Source: Nautilus pompilius (lineage: Eukaryota > Mollusca > Cephalopoda > Nautilida > Nautilidae). Taken from it: a DNA stretch of 64,000 bases. Within the stretch, counting starts at the first letter, position 1; each line of letters begins with the position of its first letter. Of the stretch, positions 14,301 to 29,300 are shown piece by piece. Location of the stretch: the NCBI GenBank assembly GCA_018389105.1, contig JACATO010001028.1, forward strand, positions 496,001 to 560,000, in the 5' to 3' direction. A program made the translations under genes and the position numbers. The notes below the pieces were generated by a model. It was not told where the DNA came from, did not search any database, and saw only the letters and a list, made by a program, of their open reading frames with translations.

Positions 14301-17300
14301 ACATGTTTATCCACTCTGCTGTGCAAACTTAGCTTCAGATTATAAAGATGACTGATATTACGCAGGAAGAGAAAAACTGTAGAAGCTATTGCTTACATTT
14401 TTTTTCAGGAGTATAAGTATAACATCTTAAATAACTGTTACTTAATAATGCATTATTGTGAGAAATATTTAAAGAATAAAGATGGTAGCCTACTTTTGTT
14501 CTTTTGACAACTGGATATTAATAATTTAAAATGAAAAATAAAATTGAAATAGGAATTTTTAACCTTATGTAAGTGAATAATCTACTTAAGAAAATTAAAT
14601 GCTAGAAAATAATTACTTTATATAGGATGATGCAACAGAAAATCAAGCTATATTGCTTAAAGAATTTAAGTTAAGAGATTTTATGCAGGTAAGGAGAATT
14701 TTTCTAAAACTGTTATTTATATTTTACTTGTAAACCCTGGTAATGAAAATCTGATAGCATTTTGTTATTTTTTATGGTGTGATAGCATAGAAACTGAAGC
14801 TAAGTTGGGTGATGAGAAATTCCCTTTAACAAATGACGAAAAGGTAAAGATGATAATGCTTTTTATTGATGAACTACTACTAAATTTTTAAATTTTAGTT
14901 TATTGCATCATCTAACATATGGTATTTTCCTTGTTTGGTAAATTAAAATGTATTGATATTTGAAGCACATTACTGAAACATCTTTTGAATTCCATAAACA
15001 CACTGCCATTTTTAATGGTTGACTAGCTTAGTGGTTAGGTTTGTTCAGATGACAATGACATTAGCTAGTTTTAATTTTAATGGTATAATATAATTTAGAA
15101 ATTTTTAAAATAAAAGGATCTTTTCCATGTACATGCTTCCGAAAATGAGTTGAAAGATATATTTTAATTATTTTACACCAAAATGTATGGTATGGTAAAT
15201 CACTTGATTATGTAAGTAGCTCTTCTTAAAAAACCATTTTATATCATTTACTTTTTAGAATGATTCAGCTAAATCTGAAGTCAAAGTATGTGATAAAAAA
15301 TTTATTTTAACATACAAAAAGGTAAGAAAAATTTGTTTTGAAGTATGCATACATATAAATTGCTTTATTCCTCCTGTACAACACCTAAAAGATTCTAGAA
15401 ATTAGGGAATTAGTTCAGACATACCTGTTGGTTGCCAAGTTGCTTTCATGTGTTTTCTTTACTAGCTTCTTTGTCTTATGAGTGTATTCTTTACCACAAT
15501 CAATGGTAAATTGCCCCATTGGTGGGATTTTCTTAATGTCAAAGTATTTTGTGAATGTACTGATGTTTAATTCCTTAGTCATACCAAGCATTCAGAAGTT
15601 CCTTTAATATATGGAATCACAACCTTTTGTTCTGTTATTTGCCTGTCTCTACTGGTTCTCTGACAATTGTGCAGAATAACCATGATTCACAAAAATGGAT
15701 ATCAGATGTTTTTTTGGCTTTAGTTCTGCATCACGCTATTCCTTTTTTTGACTCCCCGGTGGTGAGTAGAATTAAAGTGCAGGGTAGTGTTCAGCATGTC
15801 TTCCTCCTCCTTTCACTGGTAATCATTTTGCCCTCTTTCCTGGTAATCACAGCATCAGGAAAGGAAATGGTTATAGCTTTATATCTGCTGTGAACATACT
15901 TTCTGAAAATTAAAGTCATTGTACAAAAAAATTGTTCTAGGACAATGGTAAGATTGTCAAAATATAGGTTTAGTTTTGCTAACAAGATGGTGGAAAATGT
16001 CCACTCTGCCCCTTTAGTTTCTGTAAGTAACATATCACCATAAAGATTCTACTTCATAGTACATAATGTTACCTAATTTATAACTTTAAGATACAATTAT
16101 CAGTTTATGTTGTTAATAACTTTGATAGTAAAATTGGATCTGAAAAATATAATACACAGTGACATATTCCAAGCTGTGGTTGACATAACAATGTGAAGTA
16201 GTGGATTATTATCCATATTGTATTTCAGCAATTGGCATTTTAGAGATCCTGTGGATTTTCTGTGCAGCAGGCCATATGGATATCATTCTATGCATGTTGA
16301 TAACAGTTTTAATATTCTTTATTTGTTCAACACTGATTACAGAAAGAGAAGTGTCAGCTCATTCTGTTAACTTCAGAAAACAAGCAAATTTTAAAAAAAT
16401 ACTACTGATAGATAATACAAGTAAAATGTCTTGAAAGTAAGAAGGTTCCTTTGATGCTGTACTGCATCTCATCTGATGTACCTCATTTTCTCACTCAGTA
16501 TGACAACACTGAAAAACAGTTACCTTAAAGCAACACCTTATATAAATTCTCTAGCAGTGTAGACTTGAGGTCTCTCTTAACAAATGTTTAATATTTTCTT
16601 TATAAATGTTAATTTGCTAATTAATTTGATTTAACCTGGTTTCATTTTCCAAACTTAAAAGAACTTTAAACTTTTTTTGCATTGTCCTTGAATTTTATTT
16701 AAGTAGATTTTTTACAAATAACTAAACTAAAATCTTCGAGAGAAGTTGGCTTTTTGTTGCTTAATTAAAGTCCAAGCTTTTATTCAGAGTAAAGGAAATG
16801 GAAAAGCTCACATAACTGAAAAGTCATGAGTCTGCATTTTAACCCAGACAGTCAGCATATTCTGAGAAGTTTTGTTGAAATTCAGGAAGAAACTTACAGA
16901 AGGAAACATTTTATGCCTATTTTTGCATAAACGGCATCACTGATTTTTTAAAAATGTTTCTTCATTAAAAAAAAAATGAATATGGAGAATTTACCAAAAA
17001 AATAGACTTTGATGTCTTATCTTTTTAAGTATACTTTTAGGGTTTTGCTTTTTATGTCATCTTCTTTAGGAAGAAGCTGATCTTGCCACAAGTAAGATGG
17101 ATGAACGACAAAAGAAATATTTATACGACACAGAGAATATTTTGTGTAATAAAGAAATGGAAGCAGCAGTATCATATGATGAAATGAAAACTGAAAATAA
17201 GGTAAAATTTTCTCCATCTATTTAGTGCTGCTTTTGGACACAAGGAATTCTGGGATGGCAGGGTCAGGGTTTTGACTGCTCATTTTTAGTCGTTTAGCGG

Positions 17301-20300
17301 TTCTGGATTAGAATGTTAGCCAAGTAATTTGTGGGCAATATTCTGTCTGCATCATTTTCGCTATTACTATGAAGATTAGTAGCTTATGACTGCTACTATT
17401 TTATAGAGCATTGAAGTTCATTTTCATTTTGCTGTTCATTTGTTTAATGATTTTTAAATTATCCTATTTTTTAGTTACGTTATAATATTTAGATTGTTGG
17501 CTACTTTTCCACAAATGTGGCCAGTAAATGCTATTATCACAAGTTACTACTAACTATTTGTCTTTTGTTGTTGTTTTTTTTCTTTCCGCAAAGGCTGATG
17601 TTCTAAATGATAAGACTGTGCAGTTAAGCACGAGTGTTGTTTGGAAGGTTCAGGGTGAAAAGTACGAGGTGTCACCACCACCTCTTCCCCGACCTCTCTT
17701 ACCACCACCGGAGCAGTGTGATGTTGCTTGTTCCGTAGCACCCTTCCAAATCGGTATCGCTGCTGATGATGAATCCCCTTTCTTCGAGAATGTTTGCAGA
17801 CCCAGCCAGTAAGTACAGTACAGTACAGAATAATTTTCTACAATAAATATGAATGGGCATAATGAAAATTGTTAAACACTGAATTTAAAAATGAATGGAA
17901 ATAACATTTCCAGCCATGGTAAACAAAACGTGAAGGTAGTTGTCTCACACCAGTGATCTGGAAGTCTCAGAGTCAAAGCTAGATGATTAATCCTAAATTA
18001 TTTTAACCCCAAAACAAGAAGTACTCAAAATGAAAAAAAAAAAAAAAAAACTTTAAAAGTCTGCATTAGAAATATAACTGACTAGTATAAACAATTTGAA
18101 TACATATTTTCTGATTTTATTTGTATTGGCAACCTAGTTTTGCTAGTGTGATTTTTTTTTAAAGTTTTAATAAATTATCCAAGAGTCAACTAATGATGAA
18201 ATAAATGAAGCTTAAGGTTTTGTCTTACATTTTGTAAAAGTTTTCTGTAATTCTGTAAAATCTCTGTTATCTGCCATCCATGGGACTTGAGAGTCGGTTA
18301 GTCAAGAGTTATACTTACCGAGTCAATTGGTCTTTACTTTGTTTAAAGCTGGAAGCATTCACTTCACCAGCCCCCATTAAGGTTGAAGTGGGCAAACCGC
18401 TAGAGTAGCCAGTTTTGTCAGCATTATATATTGATCTGGTGACAAATCATAGTCTACAACTAACCTAGAGAAGAACTTGAAGTACTATTTGGCAGACTTC
18501 TGCTCTCTCCTGATTTATCAGGGCATCTTATTCCATGATGCAGCTTAAAACATGAGACCCACCCATCAGAAAAGGTGCACAGTTCAGTGAGTTCCATTTG
18601 CCTGTAAAAGCCTTTCACCTTTTCATTGAGCACAGGCCCAGAGATTGGAGCACCCTCAGAATGTTTGTATAGAACAGTATCAAGCTGTTCGAGCTTAGGT
18701 TTACAAAGAGTACAGTGCATTTCCACAGATTTCTCAGTTTTCGAACTTGTATAAAACTTTAACTTATCTTTTTGCTCCTTGATGTTGTAGATGGTAGCGG
18801 AGTCACTCATTAAACCACTCCTATTTTCACCTTTCACAATTCTCTTGCATATGTCTATCTTCTGATTTATTGTTAGAACCACTGTCTTCCTAGCTTCCCT
18901 TTTATTTGTTGATTTATTTGATGCCCTTTTAAATAATGGGTGCGCTGATAATCCACAATAAATACGGAACAACTTTTACTACTATAAACAGACAATGGCG
19001 GTCACAGAGAAGGATGACAACCTGCAGTACCACCAATTACACCCAGTAAGTATTCAGGCCACAGAGCTTTTGGCCTGTGCAGGATAGCATCGATCTGGAT
19101 GATGGTTATCAAAATATTGATCTGTATTGTGAAATTTTTTGAAATGCTGATTAACAAGATGCTGGATAGACAAGCTTTTAATGTATGTTACTTTTGTTTT
19201 GTATTGGAAAAGTATAAATCTTATTCATGTCTACTATCTTGATTTTAGTGAGAGGGTCCCAATTTTTACTTTAAAATCTCCAGCCCATCAACAGTTTCCA
19301 AAAAAGAAATAGTTAAGATAGATCTTGGTAAATTTTTCTTTTACAGTTGCCAGCTTTGTGTGGGTACTTGTAATGTCAATGCTAAGAGGTGACACTGTAA
19401 TCAGGGGAAACAACTCTAAAATAAATAAATGAATGAAATAAAGCTATGCTAATGTTAAATAACTTTTAATTATTAATTGTTAATTACTGACATGCACTTT
19501 TAAATTTAACGTGAGAAATTAAGGAAAAGTAATTTTAATTTTAAAAAATGTAAAAACATATTTTTTTAAAAAATGGCAGCCATTCAAGTTTTACTCTCTT
19601 TCTGATTTTTGTATATATTTTTTTTGTTTGCTGCCACATATCCCCTGCCCATAAAATCAAAAACTTTTCATATATCAAATTTTATTAACTGATTCTAAAT
19701 GTCACCTAAAATTAGATGATCTAATTTCACTGCTGCTAACTTAATACTTTTGTTTTTGCAGCCAGAAACTCATTTTAAAATAACTGATCTATAACCAAAT
19801 AGAACTGTTATAGTTTTAAGTCTCTAAATTCTGTCTGAAATTTACAGATTTTTGTTAAATGTAGGATTTATTGTATGCTTATTTTAATGTCAAAACTTGG
19901 GATATAAAGAATATAGACTTTCTTTTCTTTTTCTTTCTCTAAGAAGTTGGTTTAGCTGTTTCTTGGACATTTTATCGGTTAGAAGTGTTAGATAAGTAGT
20001 CTGGTGTAATGAAAAAATGTAATCTATAAAATGATAAGTAAAAGTTGTTTTTTAATTGTGGGATAGTGAAAGACCAAAATAGTACAACAAAATACAAAAT
20101 GCATTAGTATGCTAATAAAACAACTATACACATATACGGGTGTTTTTTTTTTTAAATAAGTTTGGGTACAATGGTTTCCCAAAGCTTTTCAGGGTAATTT
20201 GCAGCTGTGACAGTACCCTCATAAAGTAGGCTCCAATGATACCAGCCGAACAAAACTATGTCCACACAGTAATGCCGGGAACATTTAACTCCACTGCAAT

Positions 20301-23300
20301 GATTACACGAGGATTCGTCATGTCATTAGACAGTAATATTTAACATGTGACTTCATCTATCTACAAAGATGAGTCAAGAAAGACTTGGATTTTGTTGTCT
20401 CCTCCTGAAACCACTTGCAAAACTTGTCTATTTAGGTCATTTTCATTCAGGACTTGCAACGGCATTGGTCTAAGTTTTTAGGCAGCAACAATGTGCATGA
20501 AATGCCTAATTCATTAGATATGCCTTATTGATTTTTCAAGACTTCAAAATTGCTTAGCAACAAGTTCTTGGGTTTCCTTTGTTGTAGAAAACTGGCTTGT
20601 TACTTCTTGGTGCCAGTGAACCTGTTGGGGAATTTCTGGGCCAGTTTCTACACGATTGTCTTGTAGGCGAATCATGGTGGCATTCTTTCTATTTTCTTGT
20701 CATTCCTTTAGTAGAAAAATTCTTTTGTCATCCATCTCAGTTAACTTATGGACCACCCTGTATTCAGCCCTTCTCTCTCTTTAAAAAAAAATAAAACAAT
20801 AAATGAAAGAAACGTTTTTGAGCCAAAAAATATTTTTAAAAATGATACTTTTGTTAATATTTTGTGCTTAAAGTATTTAGCCTTTTTAAAAGTTATTTTA
20901 AGACAAATATGCGGAAAATTGTGTAATCATGGTTTTGAATTTGAAAATAAAATGTCTAATCTGGTTTTTGTTTTTCATTAGAGAAAATGTGCCTGCTCCA
21001 GGACTGTCAAGCTACCAGATATTTAATTATGCAAATGTTTATCAAGATGAGGATCTTTTATCTTTTACTTCAACTGAAAACGAGAACAGTATTGTTTCAC
21101 AACTCCCATACGGAAAGGATGTGTTGATGAATTTAAACCTAAATGGTTAGTACCAAATTACAAGCTGAATTATGAACATGCAGTTCTCAGTAATGCTAGT
21201 TGAGGTTACTATTTGATGATGACAATTTAGCAGTCTAACTTTTGATTTTAAAAAGATAGATTAATTACCATTGTGAAAAGTCACACAACTGCCAAAAGTA
21301 ATATGGTATAACTTATTAATTAAAAAACTTCCCTTATTTTAATCGTTAACCAAATATCGCTTTGCTATGCTAAAATTTATTTAAAAAAAGAATTATCTCT
21401 GCAGAAATTAACTTTTTTCACTTGCATGCCTTTTCAGAAGTGCAAAATATGAAATTTTATAGGATTTTAATGGTTTTTGCAATAACATTTTAAGATTAAA
21501 CCTGTGAGATATAGGAAAGAAATGTATTACATGGGGGGGGGTTGTGTAGATTAAGAAAATTTTATATTATGAATGTATTCTTGGAGGAAATTTAGATCTA
21601 ATCAGCTGCTAAGACACTCTAATTAACAGAATGAACGGTGTTTAGTGATATAAGATACAAATTGGACAATAACAGAGTAACAAAAACATTTCTAAGATTA
21701 CTGTGGTTTCATTTACCAAAATAGGTTTATCTGTGAAAATTGCTCTCAGCATCAAATATACATGACAAAACATACCACAGGAAAGATTGCAAAAGTAAAT
21801 ATATTTTTTTAAATTTAACATTTTCATACCTTTATTTTACATTTTTGAATTTTAATGCATGACAATGATTTTAAAAAATCTAATAAAATGTTTTTTCTTA
21901 AAAAATGGTTTGAAAATCTTTAATTATGTCGCATTGAAATAGATTGAAGCAACTTTTTTTTTTTTTGAGACTCGAGTCAATAAGCATAGATTTAAATGCT
22001 CATACTTCATATGCCATGATGAATAAATTCCAACTTTAATGTCTTATACTTGCATTCCAGTAAATATTCTTTTGTCTCCTTAATTTTAAGTTTTAAACTA
22101 ATTTTAAAATTAAATTGAGCATAATATTAGTGTTTACTTATGCAGTGCAAGATAAATAGAAATATCTAACTAGAATCTGCAATTAGTGCGTTAAGTTAGA
22201 TTGCATGCTAAAAAACAAATAGCACAAATGAAAATGTCGATATAAGATACAACAAACAAAATAAATTTGTTGTTAAACATTTTTTAAAAGAAATTACTAT
22301 AATACCAATGCTCATTTTGGCAATTCTATTCTTGCTTGTTTGTTTGTTTGTTTTTAATAGCAAGACTACAGAACCTCTCACAATTTTATGAAAAACTATA
22401 TTAAAAAATTTGTAAAAAGAAACACTTTAATTTTGTCCTATGATGGTGTTGTGATGTAAAAAACAATTAATGAATCTTTAAATACTGCAAAAATCTAATT
22501 ATGATTAGTAAACTGAGAATAGTATTTGTATATATTCTAAATTATTATTACAGTTTTGTTCCCATATCAAATCAAGAATTACGATATCATATCACAGTAT
22601 TTTCCTAAAATCTTGATTGAACATTTTTCTTTGATTGTAATTTTATTAACCTTGCTATAATTTTAAGGTTCATTATTTATCTATTTTGCAAATCTTGACA
22701 ATCTGGTATACTTAAAATGCTATATTCTTTTTCTTTTTAAACTTTAGATTTACCATGATTTTATATTTTGCTTTTAAAAAAAAAAGAGTTTTAGGGTGTT
22801 TGAGTTACTTCCTGTTCTTGTGGTGTTTTGTGGCTGATTACTATGGTTACTCTTACAACCTACAAGTTAGACATTTAAGGAAAAGAGAAGAAAGTAAATA
22901 AACAGTCAGCTACACAGACTTGAAAATTTTGGATCACTAGTATTTATAAGAAAGAGAAACAAACCTGACATTCTTTCGTTAGTTCTTAAGATGGAAAAGG
23001 AAAACAGCTGCAATTAACAGAAAAAGAGAATATAACAAAGAAAAATAGACATTACATTAAAATAAACAAATTTGTAGTTTTTGGTTTAATTAGAATCATA
23101 ATAAATAGTAATGAAGAGTAGCAGAGGAAGAAACCAAAAATAGTTTCCACAACATGATGACAAATGTGTTGGTTATTATTTCATATTAGAGAGAACAAGA
23201 CAAATTATTAAAAATTACTGATAAGGTTTCAAATTAGGAATAATATAGATTTTTACATTAAATAAACAATAGAAGCAGAAAAAAATAATTGTTGAAAATA

Positions 23301-26300
23301 TTTACAAAGCAAAGGTAAATAGGCTTGTTGGAAATTAAAATTTTTTTTAGTGTTGATTCAGAAAAAGTAGATTTTAATGGAAGTATCCAAGTGTCTTTTT
23401 GAATGTTTGCATTCTTACCTTATTCTTTTTCTACTTGTAACCAGCTTTAAACGTCTTTTTTAGATGCCACAACAGTATTCAAACTACAAGAACATCTACG
23501 AGAAAGTCGACAAAAATTTGAAAAAGAACGAAATAAATGCATTCACATTCAAGAGAAATTCAAACTTTTGAATGAGAAAAATGTAAAGTCACAAAAGTAA
23601 GATAATTTTTAAAATATTGTTATGGCTTTATTGTGACTGAATAGAAAATTGTGTATGTGTCACACACACTCTCTCTCTGAATGGAACGTATGAGATCCCT
23701 GACTATTTGCATTTGGCTTGATCATAGTAGAAATTGTTATGGTCTTTCAGCTGTCTGACAATTGTGTTGTTTTAAGTGCTGCATATGGTTCACTCTCTAG
23801 ATAGTGTACTTGCATAAGTAACACCACTGGAGTAATTCCAAATTTGCCTTGCAGTGGTTAAATTGAGATAAACGCTATCTCAGATGTTCACATAATGAAG
23901 TTAGGGAGCATATAGATGACAACTTAAATGAGCAGTAATATCTAGCCATAACCAGGCAACAGGCCATAAGAATACATGTGTGACTACTGATACTACTGAT
24001 TGTCACCGTAAATATTATGTCATCTTGGCTTTCCATAAATTTATTATCTTACTATATTCCATCAAGAATGAATTGCAGCAGGTTTAAAAACCAAACTACA
24101 ATCAACTAATCTATGCACTAGATGTCCAGTATTCCTCACATCACACACTAGGGTGCAATTGGAGTGGGGTAGGACTCATTTGGACTTAGACAGACTGGAG
24201 CTAGACTTTCTTTCCTGATGATAATAAATGTAACCTTCACTGATCTGCTAGCCATTTGCATGTTTGTCAGGAGTTAAATCTATATAATGCATTAAAGAGA
24301 GACTGCTTTACTGGTGGTGGTGTAGTAATATAGTCTGTGTCTTTTTTGTCCCATGACCACGAAAGTGAACTGATTCTCATTGATATAACTGCTACAGGTC
24401 AGCAGTATCCAAGCTTCTTCACTGAAGCTCAGTCATAAAACACCTTCAAGAAGAAAATATCCATCTTCCATGGCCACCTCCTAATCTAATTCATTGAATG
24501 AGTCTGATGATGAGCTCTCTGAGCACATCAGATGGGGGCGATTCCAGAACTGTGTCAAGCTTTGACAGTAAGATTGGAATGCACTGCCACACAATTGAAT
24601 CATATATCTGATGAACAGTATGAGATGCAGGTGCAGTAATTTATTGTAAGTCAGAGACAGCTATATCTGCTACTAAAGATTATGTGACAAGGTGGTGACT
24701 GTTTGTTGTCTCTCTCCAATGTATTTAGTGCAAAATAAACCAAGCTTTATGGTTTGTTTTTAACTTTATGCAACTCTTTTATTCTTAATAGATTCATACA
24801 GTTTATATAAAAATATCGCTCTACTGTTTTCATTGTATGATATCAGCTATCTAAAGGTATTGATTATATCATTACGGAATGTTTTGCAAGTACAAAAATC
24901 TGCTGTATTCTGTGTGATGACCAGTATAGATTCTCAAAGCTTATATTGTAGTCACTACCAATATTAGTAGTTTCTGGTGATGAGCTTGCTTTTTGTCAGT
25001 TCATTAGATTGGAATTTGTATTAAATCATTTTCAGGATATCAGACAAATTCTACTCTTGCAATAGCTATTGATAGAACCTGCATACTACTACTACTATAC
25101 TATACTTACTAAGGAAGCTCCCATTTCAAATGCTAAATGGATATTTTTCATTAGATTGGCTCCCATTTTCTGAGTTTTCTTTATTATTTGCTTTGCAGAG
25201 TTTTGTTTCCATGTTAAAATTGCCCAATTCTTTAAAAAATCATTTATACATAGTATGTACATAAATAGTTATAAAATTAGGTTTATTTCTTCATTTGAAT
25301 GGATCTTTCAGGTTTGAGAAGTTTTTGAAATGCATTTTGCAAATGTTATTTTTTCCAGCTCTAATTTGTATAACAATTTTACTCTTTTCATTTATAATTT
25401 TTTAATATTATTATTTTCATTTTGAATATGATTTTAACAATTTAAATGGACTGCTTGCTGTGTTTAGAACTTTAAGACCTTTTAAGTTTTGTTGTATGAA
25501 ACATTAGAACAAAAGCAGCACCTACACATAGGGTTTTGTTTATAGCCCTGACATTAAGCTTAAACTGTTAGTCTGTAAGCTGGTTTGGAAGGAGACATCC
25601 AAATAGTTTTTGTATTTGAAAATTACTTAAAAAGCAAGCCATTGAACTGGATTTTACACTGAAATATTGCAGAAAAAATGAGGCTCTGACTTTAAAGAAA
25701 TGTTCCCTGGAGAAAATGAAAGTACATCTTGAATCAAAAATTGTCAATCTAGAGTAAGTGTGATTTACTTTTATACATTGGCCTTCAGTAAGTGTTTTTT
25801 GTAAGGTTTTATTTTGTTTAAGTTATCTGATTTAATGTTAGAAAAGGTTGTATTACTTATTTTTACCCTCTCATTTTTGTGAAGAACTTCATTTTGCATA
25901 CAGCCTATTTTAAATTCCCTAACGAATTAAATTTAAACAACATAAAGTAAATATTTGAATTACTTTCATAATCACTTGCAAAGATACTTTGCCAGAATGG
26001 TTTCGGATATGAAAGAATTTTAGAATTTTATTAAACATGAAAACTTTCTAATTTTATGTATTGTAAAGTGTGTGGAATTTTTAAATATAAATATTTAGTA
26101 AAGATAAAGAGAATATATTCAGAATGTTAATTTTATTAATTTTTTTTCTTAGAATATGGTGACGTTGGCATTTTTTAAAAAACTGTCATCATAATAGGAC
26201 AAAGGATACATGTACATGTCCTTTTTTTTTCTCTATATTGTGTATTTAAGGAGATTGATGCATGGAGTGCTTTCATAATATACTGTGGTCATTTTTGGAC

Positions 26301-29300
26301 TGATGATGCATTTAACACGCCACATTGGGTCTAACTATTGCCCATGCTCCAATAAAATGCCCATCTCATTTCAAATCATTTGTAACCTGCTTCATAGTCC
26401 TTGTTACTACTGGGTATACTTGTCAGCGATAAACAGATTCTAGGAAAGAATTTCCTCCCTTTGAAATTCTTGTAGCAGGCGGCATGTCTGTGGAAGTGCT
26501 AGAATCAAGAGAGAGAACGTTAATGACAGCAAAGTTACATCGCCTGACAGGACTTTTGGCCGACAACGATAAACTTTTATTAGCATAAATTAAGTAAAAT
26601 TGATTTTTTTTCATTTATAACAATACCATGTATTCTTTTACAAAAATTTTGAAGTCATTTATTTTTAGAACAACACTTTTACAAGTTATGCGTGGTGGTG
26701 GCAGATAGTGCACAGTATTCTCAAATCCTTCTAATCTTGCCACAATCAATTTTAATCTCAGATTAGTAGTTTTATAAACTTTCCTCACTGGATCAACAGA
26801 AATACCAGCAGAAAGTTGTTCTAATGGAAGTTTGTTAGCAAATGGTTCCTTTTGAAGTGTTGTCACAAGCCTGTTGAGTGTATGATGTGTGATCATCACT
26901 CACGTTATCAAGATTGAGAAACAGGACAGAGCCTACAATGTTGTTGGTGCTCCTGATAGCAAAGGTTTAACTGACTTTTTGAGAAATTCATGTATTATGA
27001 ATTATTGTTTGTTTAAATCTGTTTTATAGATATTGATCAGTTGTGGATCTGTTCATTGCTTAACAAAGTGGATGTAGATCAAATGTGGATGCAAAAATTC
27101 CTTGAATTCCTCCATCTGATTGATATATATGATTGATCTTTTTTTAATATGAGGTTGGTAAATTATGGCTCATTACTCTCGGTTTATCATTACACTTGTT
27201 GATCAGTTCACAGTTTACTGATATTCAATGAAAACACCTCTGAAAGAAACATGTCAAGTCTTCCACCAATAATAATAAATGATTGTTGTGCAATATTAAT
27301 AGCATAATGGATAACTTTAGCAATTTTATGTATTTTCCATAATATATTTTTCATATCCATTGTGCAAAAAGATTTCTGGAATTCATCATGAGTCAACAAT
27401 CTGTCACTGAAAGGTCCAGCCATGAATAAGGTTTATGCTTGAAAACTCTGCAAAATCTGACAATAGTGAAGTGGCAAGAAAATTTGGTGCAAACAAAAAG
27501 AATGCAAGAGTGGATACAAAAAATTGATGAGAGAAGATTGTAATGGACCTCCACAAGACAACAGAGTGGCTACCTAGGGGTAGCTGAAATAAATAAACAA
27601 CTGTTTTGCTACTTTTATGAATAGCATGATGTACAAATTGCAAGAAAAACAGATGAAACCCAAGGCCCAGAAAATGTTTATCACCACTGGCCATACAGAT
27701 TTCAATACAAATGTCAGATGGCTCTGCAAATGGATGAAGTGCAGTGAGCTAGGAAAAAACTGTTGCTGCCTCAACTTCAGGAGGAAAAGATGGAATCGTT
27801 CTACTGATGCATTATTAAAATGTAACAACTACATGAGTACTTTGTTGCTGATAATGGAAACATGGATGAGACAGTGTGATTCAGTTTTCTCCACAGTGTC
27901 TTGCAGTTTTAATCAAAACAACTGGAAATGAAAAAGACAGTGACAAACATGATGGTTGAGAATTATCCCTCTATTTTTTTTTTTTGGAAACATCAAAACT
28001 GGTTTAATGAGAATGAGAGTAGTATAAAGAAAATCATTGCAAACAAATGTGCTGCTTTTGTAGACTGGCAAAATAACCATCATTCCCAAGTTTGGGAAAA
28101 GTTGTTGTGAGGTATGGTCAGAAATGCAGTGCAGGCTCTTGTGTCAAAGGTACTTTGACCATTGTCATCATGATCAATTATGTGGAAACTTTGAATGGAG
28201 CTATACCATTAAGATCAACTAACAGCATGATCTTTACAAAGGAGAATTAGAGAATTTTTTCCAATGCCAGAAAGAGTCGATCTTCTCTGTCAGAATTTAG
28301 TTGTCACCATCGAGATCATTGAACTCCCTCAGCAGCCCATCATCGATAAGTTTAATGACTTTCAATGAGATGTGCAGGCAGTTGGTAAGATGCGTAACAA
28401 CAGAATTGCTGGACTAGACAGTGAATTGTCTATGCATGGAGGCTACTAGATTGCTCTTCACCTCCACCTTTTGCTGAGTGTTTGGACACACAGAATTCCC
28501 AAGCAGCTGAAAGATGTGATTATTGTCACCACCAGCAAGAAAAAAAGGTGACTAAATCGAACTATGATAACTATCATGGTGTTACCTTATTTTCCATAGC
28601 TGACAACGTCATGTCCAAAGTTCTGAACATGTGATGTTATCTTCACTGAGCATTAACTTAAGAGAAAAGTAGAGCACAGCATTATAATTTGTACATCACC
28701 TTTGTCAGTCTCACCAAAAACTGTGATTTAGTTAGAGAAGCTTTTTGGTAAATTCTTCAGTTCTTCAATTGCACCAAAAAGTTAATTTCCATTATCAGAA
28801 AACTGCATTATAATATGAACGGCAGTGTCCTTTACCATGGACATAAATTTGATTTTTTTTTTCTTCCAAGCAAGATTGGAATCAATCAAAGATTTGTTCT
28901 CACATCAGTGCACTTCTCCATATTTCTGGAAGTTTTTCTTACCTGCAGTACCAAAAATTTTATCTTTGGAGTGGACATCCAGCAACACAGAGATGGAAAT
29001 TTTTTAACCAGAGGCACTTGTGGGTGAAGATGAAAGTCTCTGCTACCTCCACAATGAACTGCAATATGCCGAAAACTGTGCAACTGCTGCTACTGGATAA
29101 CTTCTTCAAAGCGTACAAGCAGTTCAATTTGGCTATGATTTCCAAAAGGACCAAATTGATGTTCCAACCAGCTTCTTATTACATTGCTCCTCTTCTGAAT
29201 CTTTACAAAGAATATGACTCTTTTCAGTATCTTGGTAGCCATCTGTCTAAAGACTGCAGTCATTAATGATGAAATCTAACACTGTATCAAGCACACACTT

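Noticed and set aside
16201-16434. Hydrophobic 77-codon frame that looks membrane-like
   Set aside because: AT-rich sequence readily gives Ile/Leu/Phe-rich frames. There are no splice borders and no neighbours in phase.
26615-26899. 94-codon minus-strand frame
   Set aside because: Could belong to a decayed repeat, but I could not match it to any protein family.
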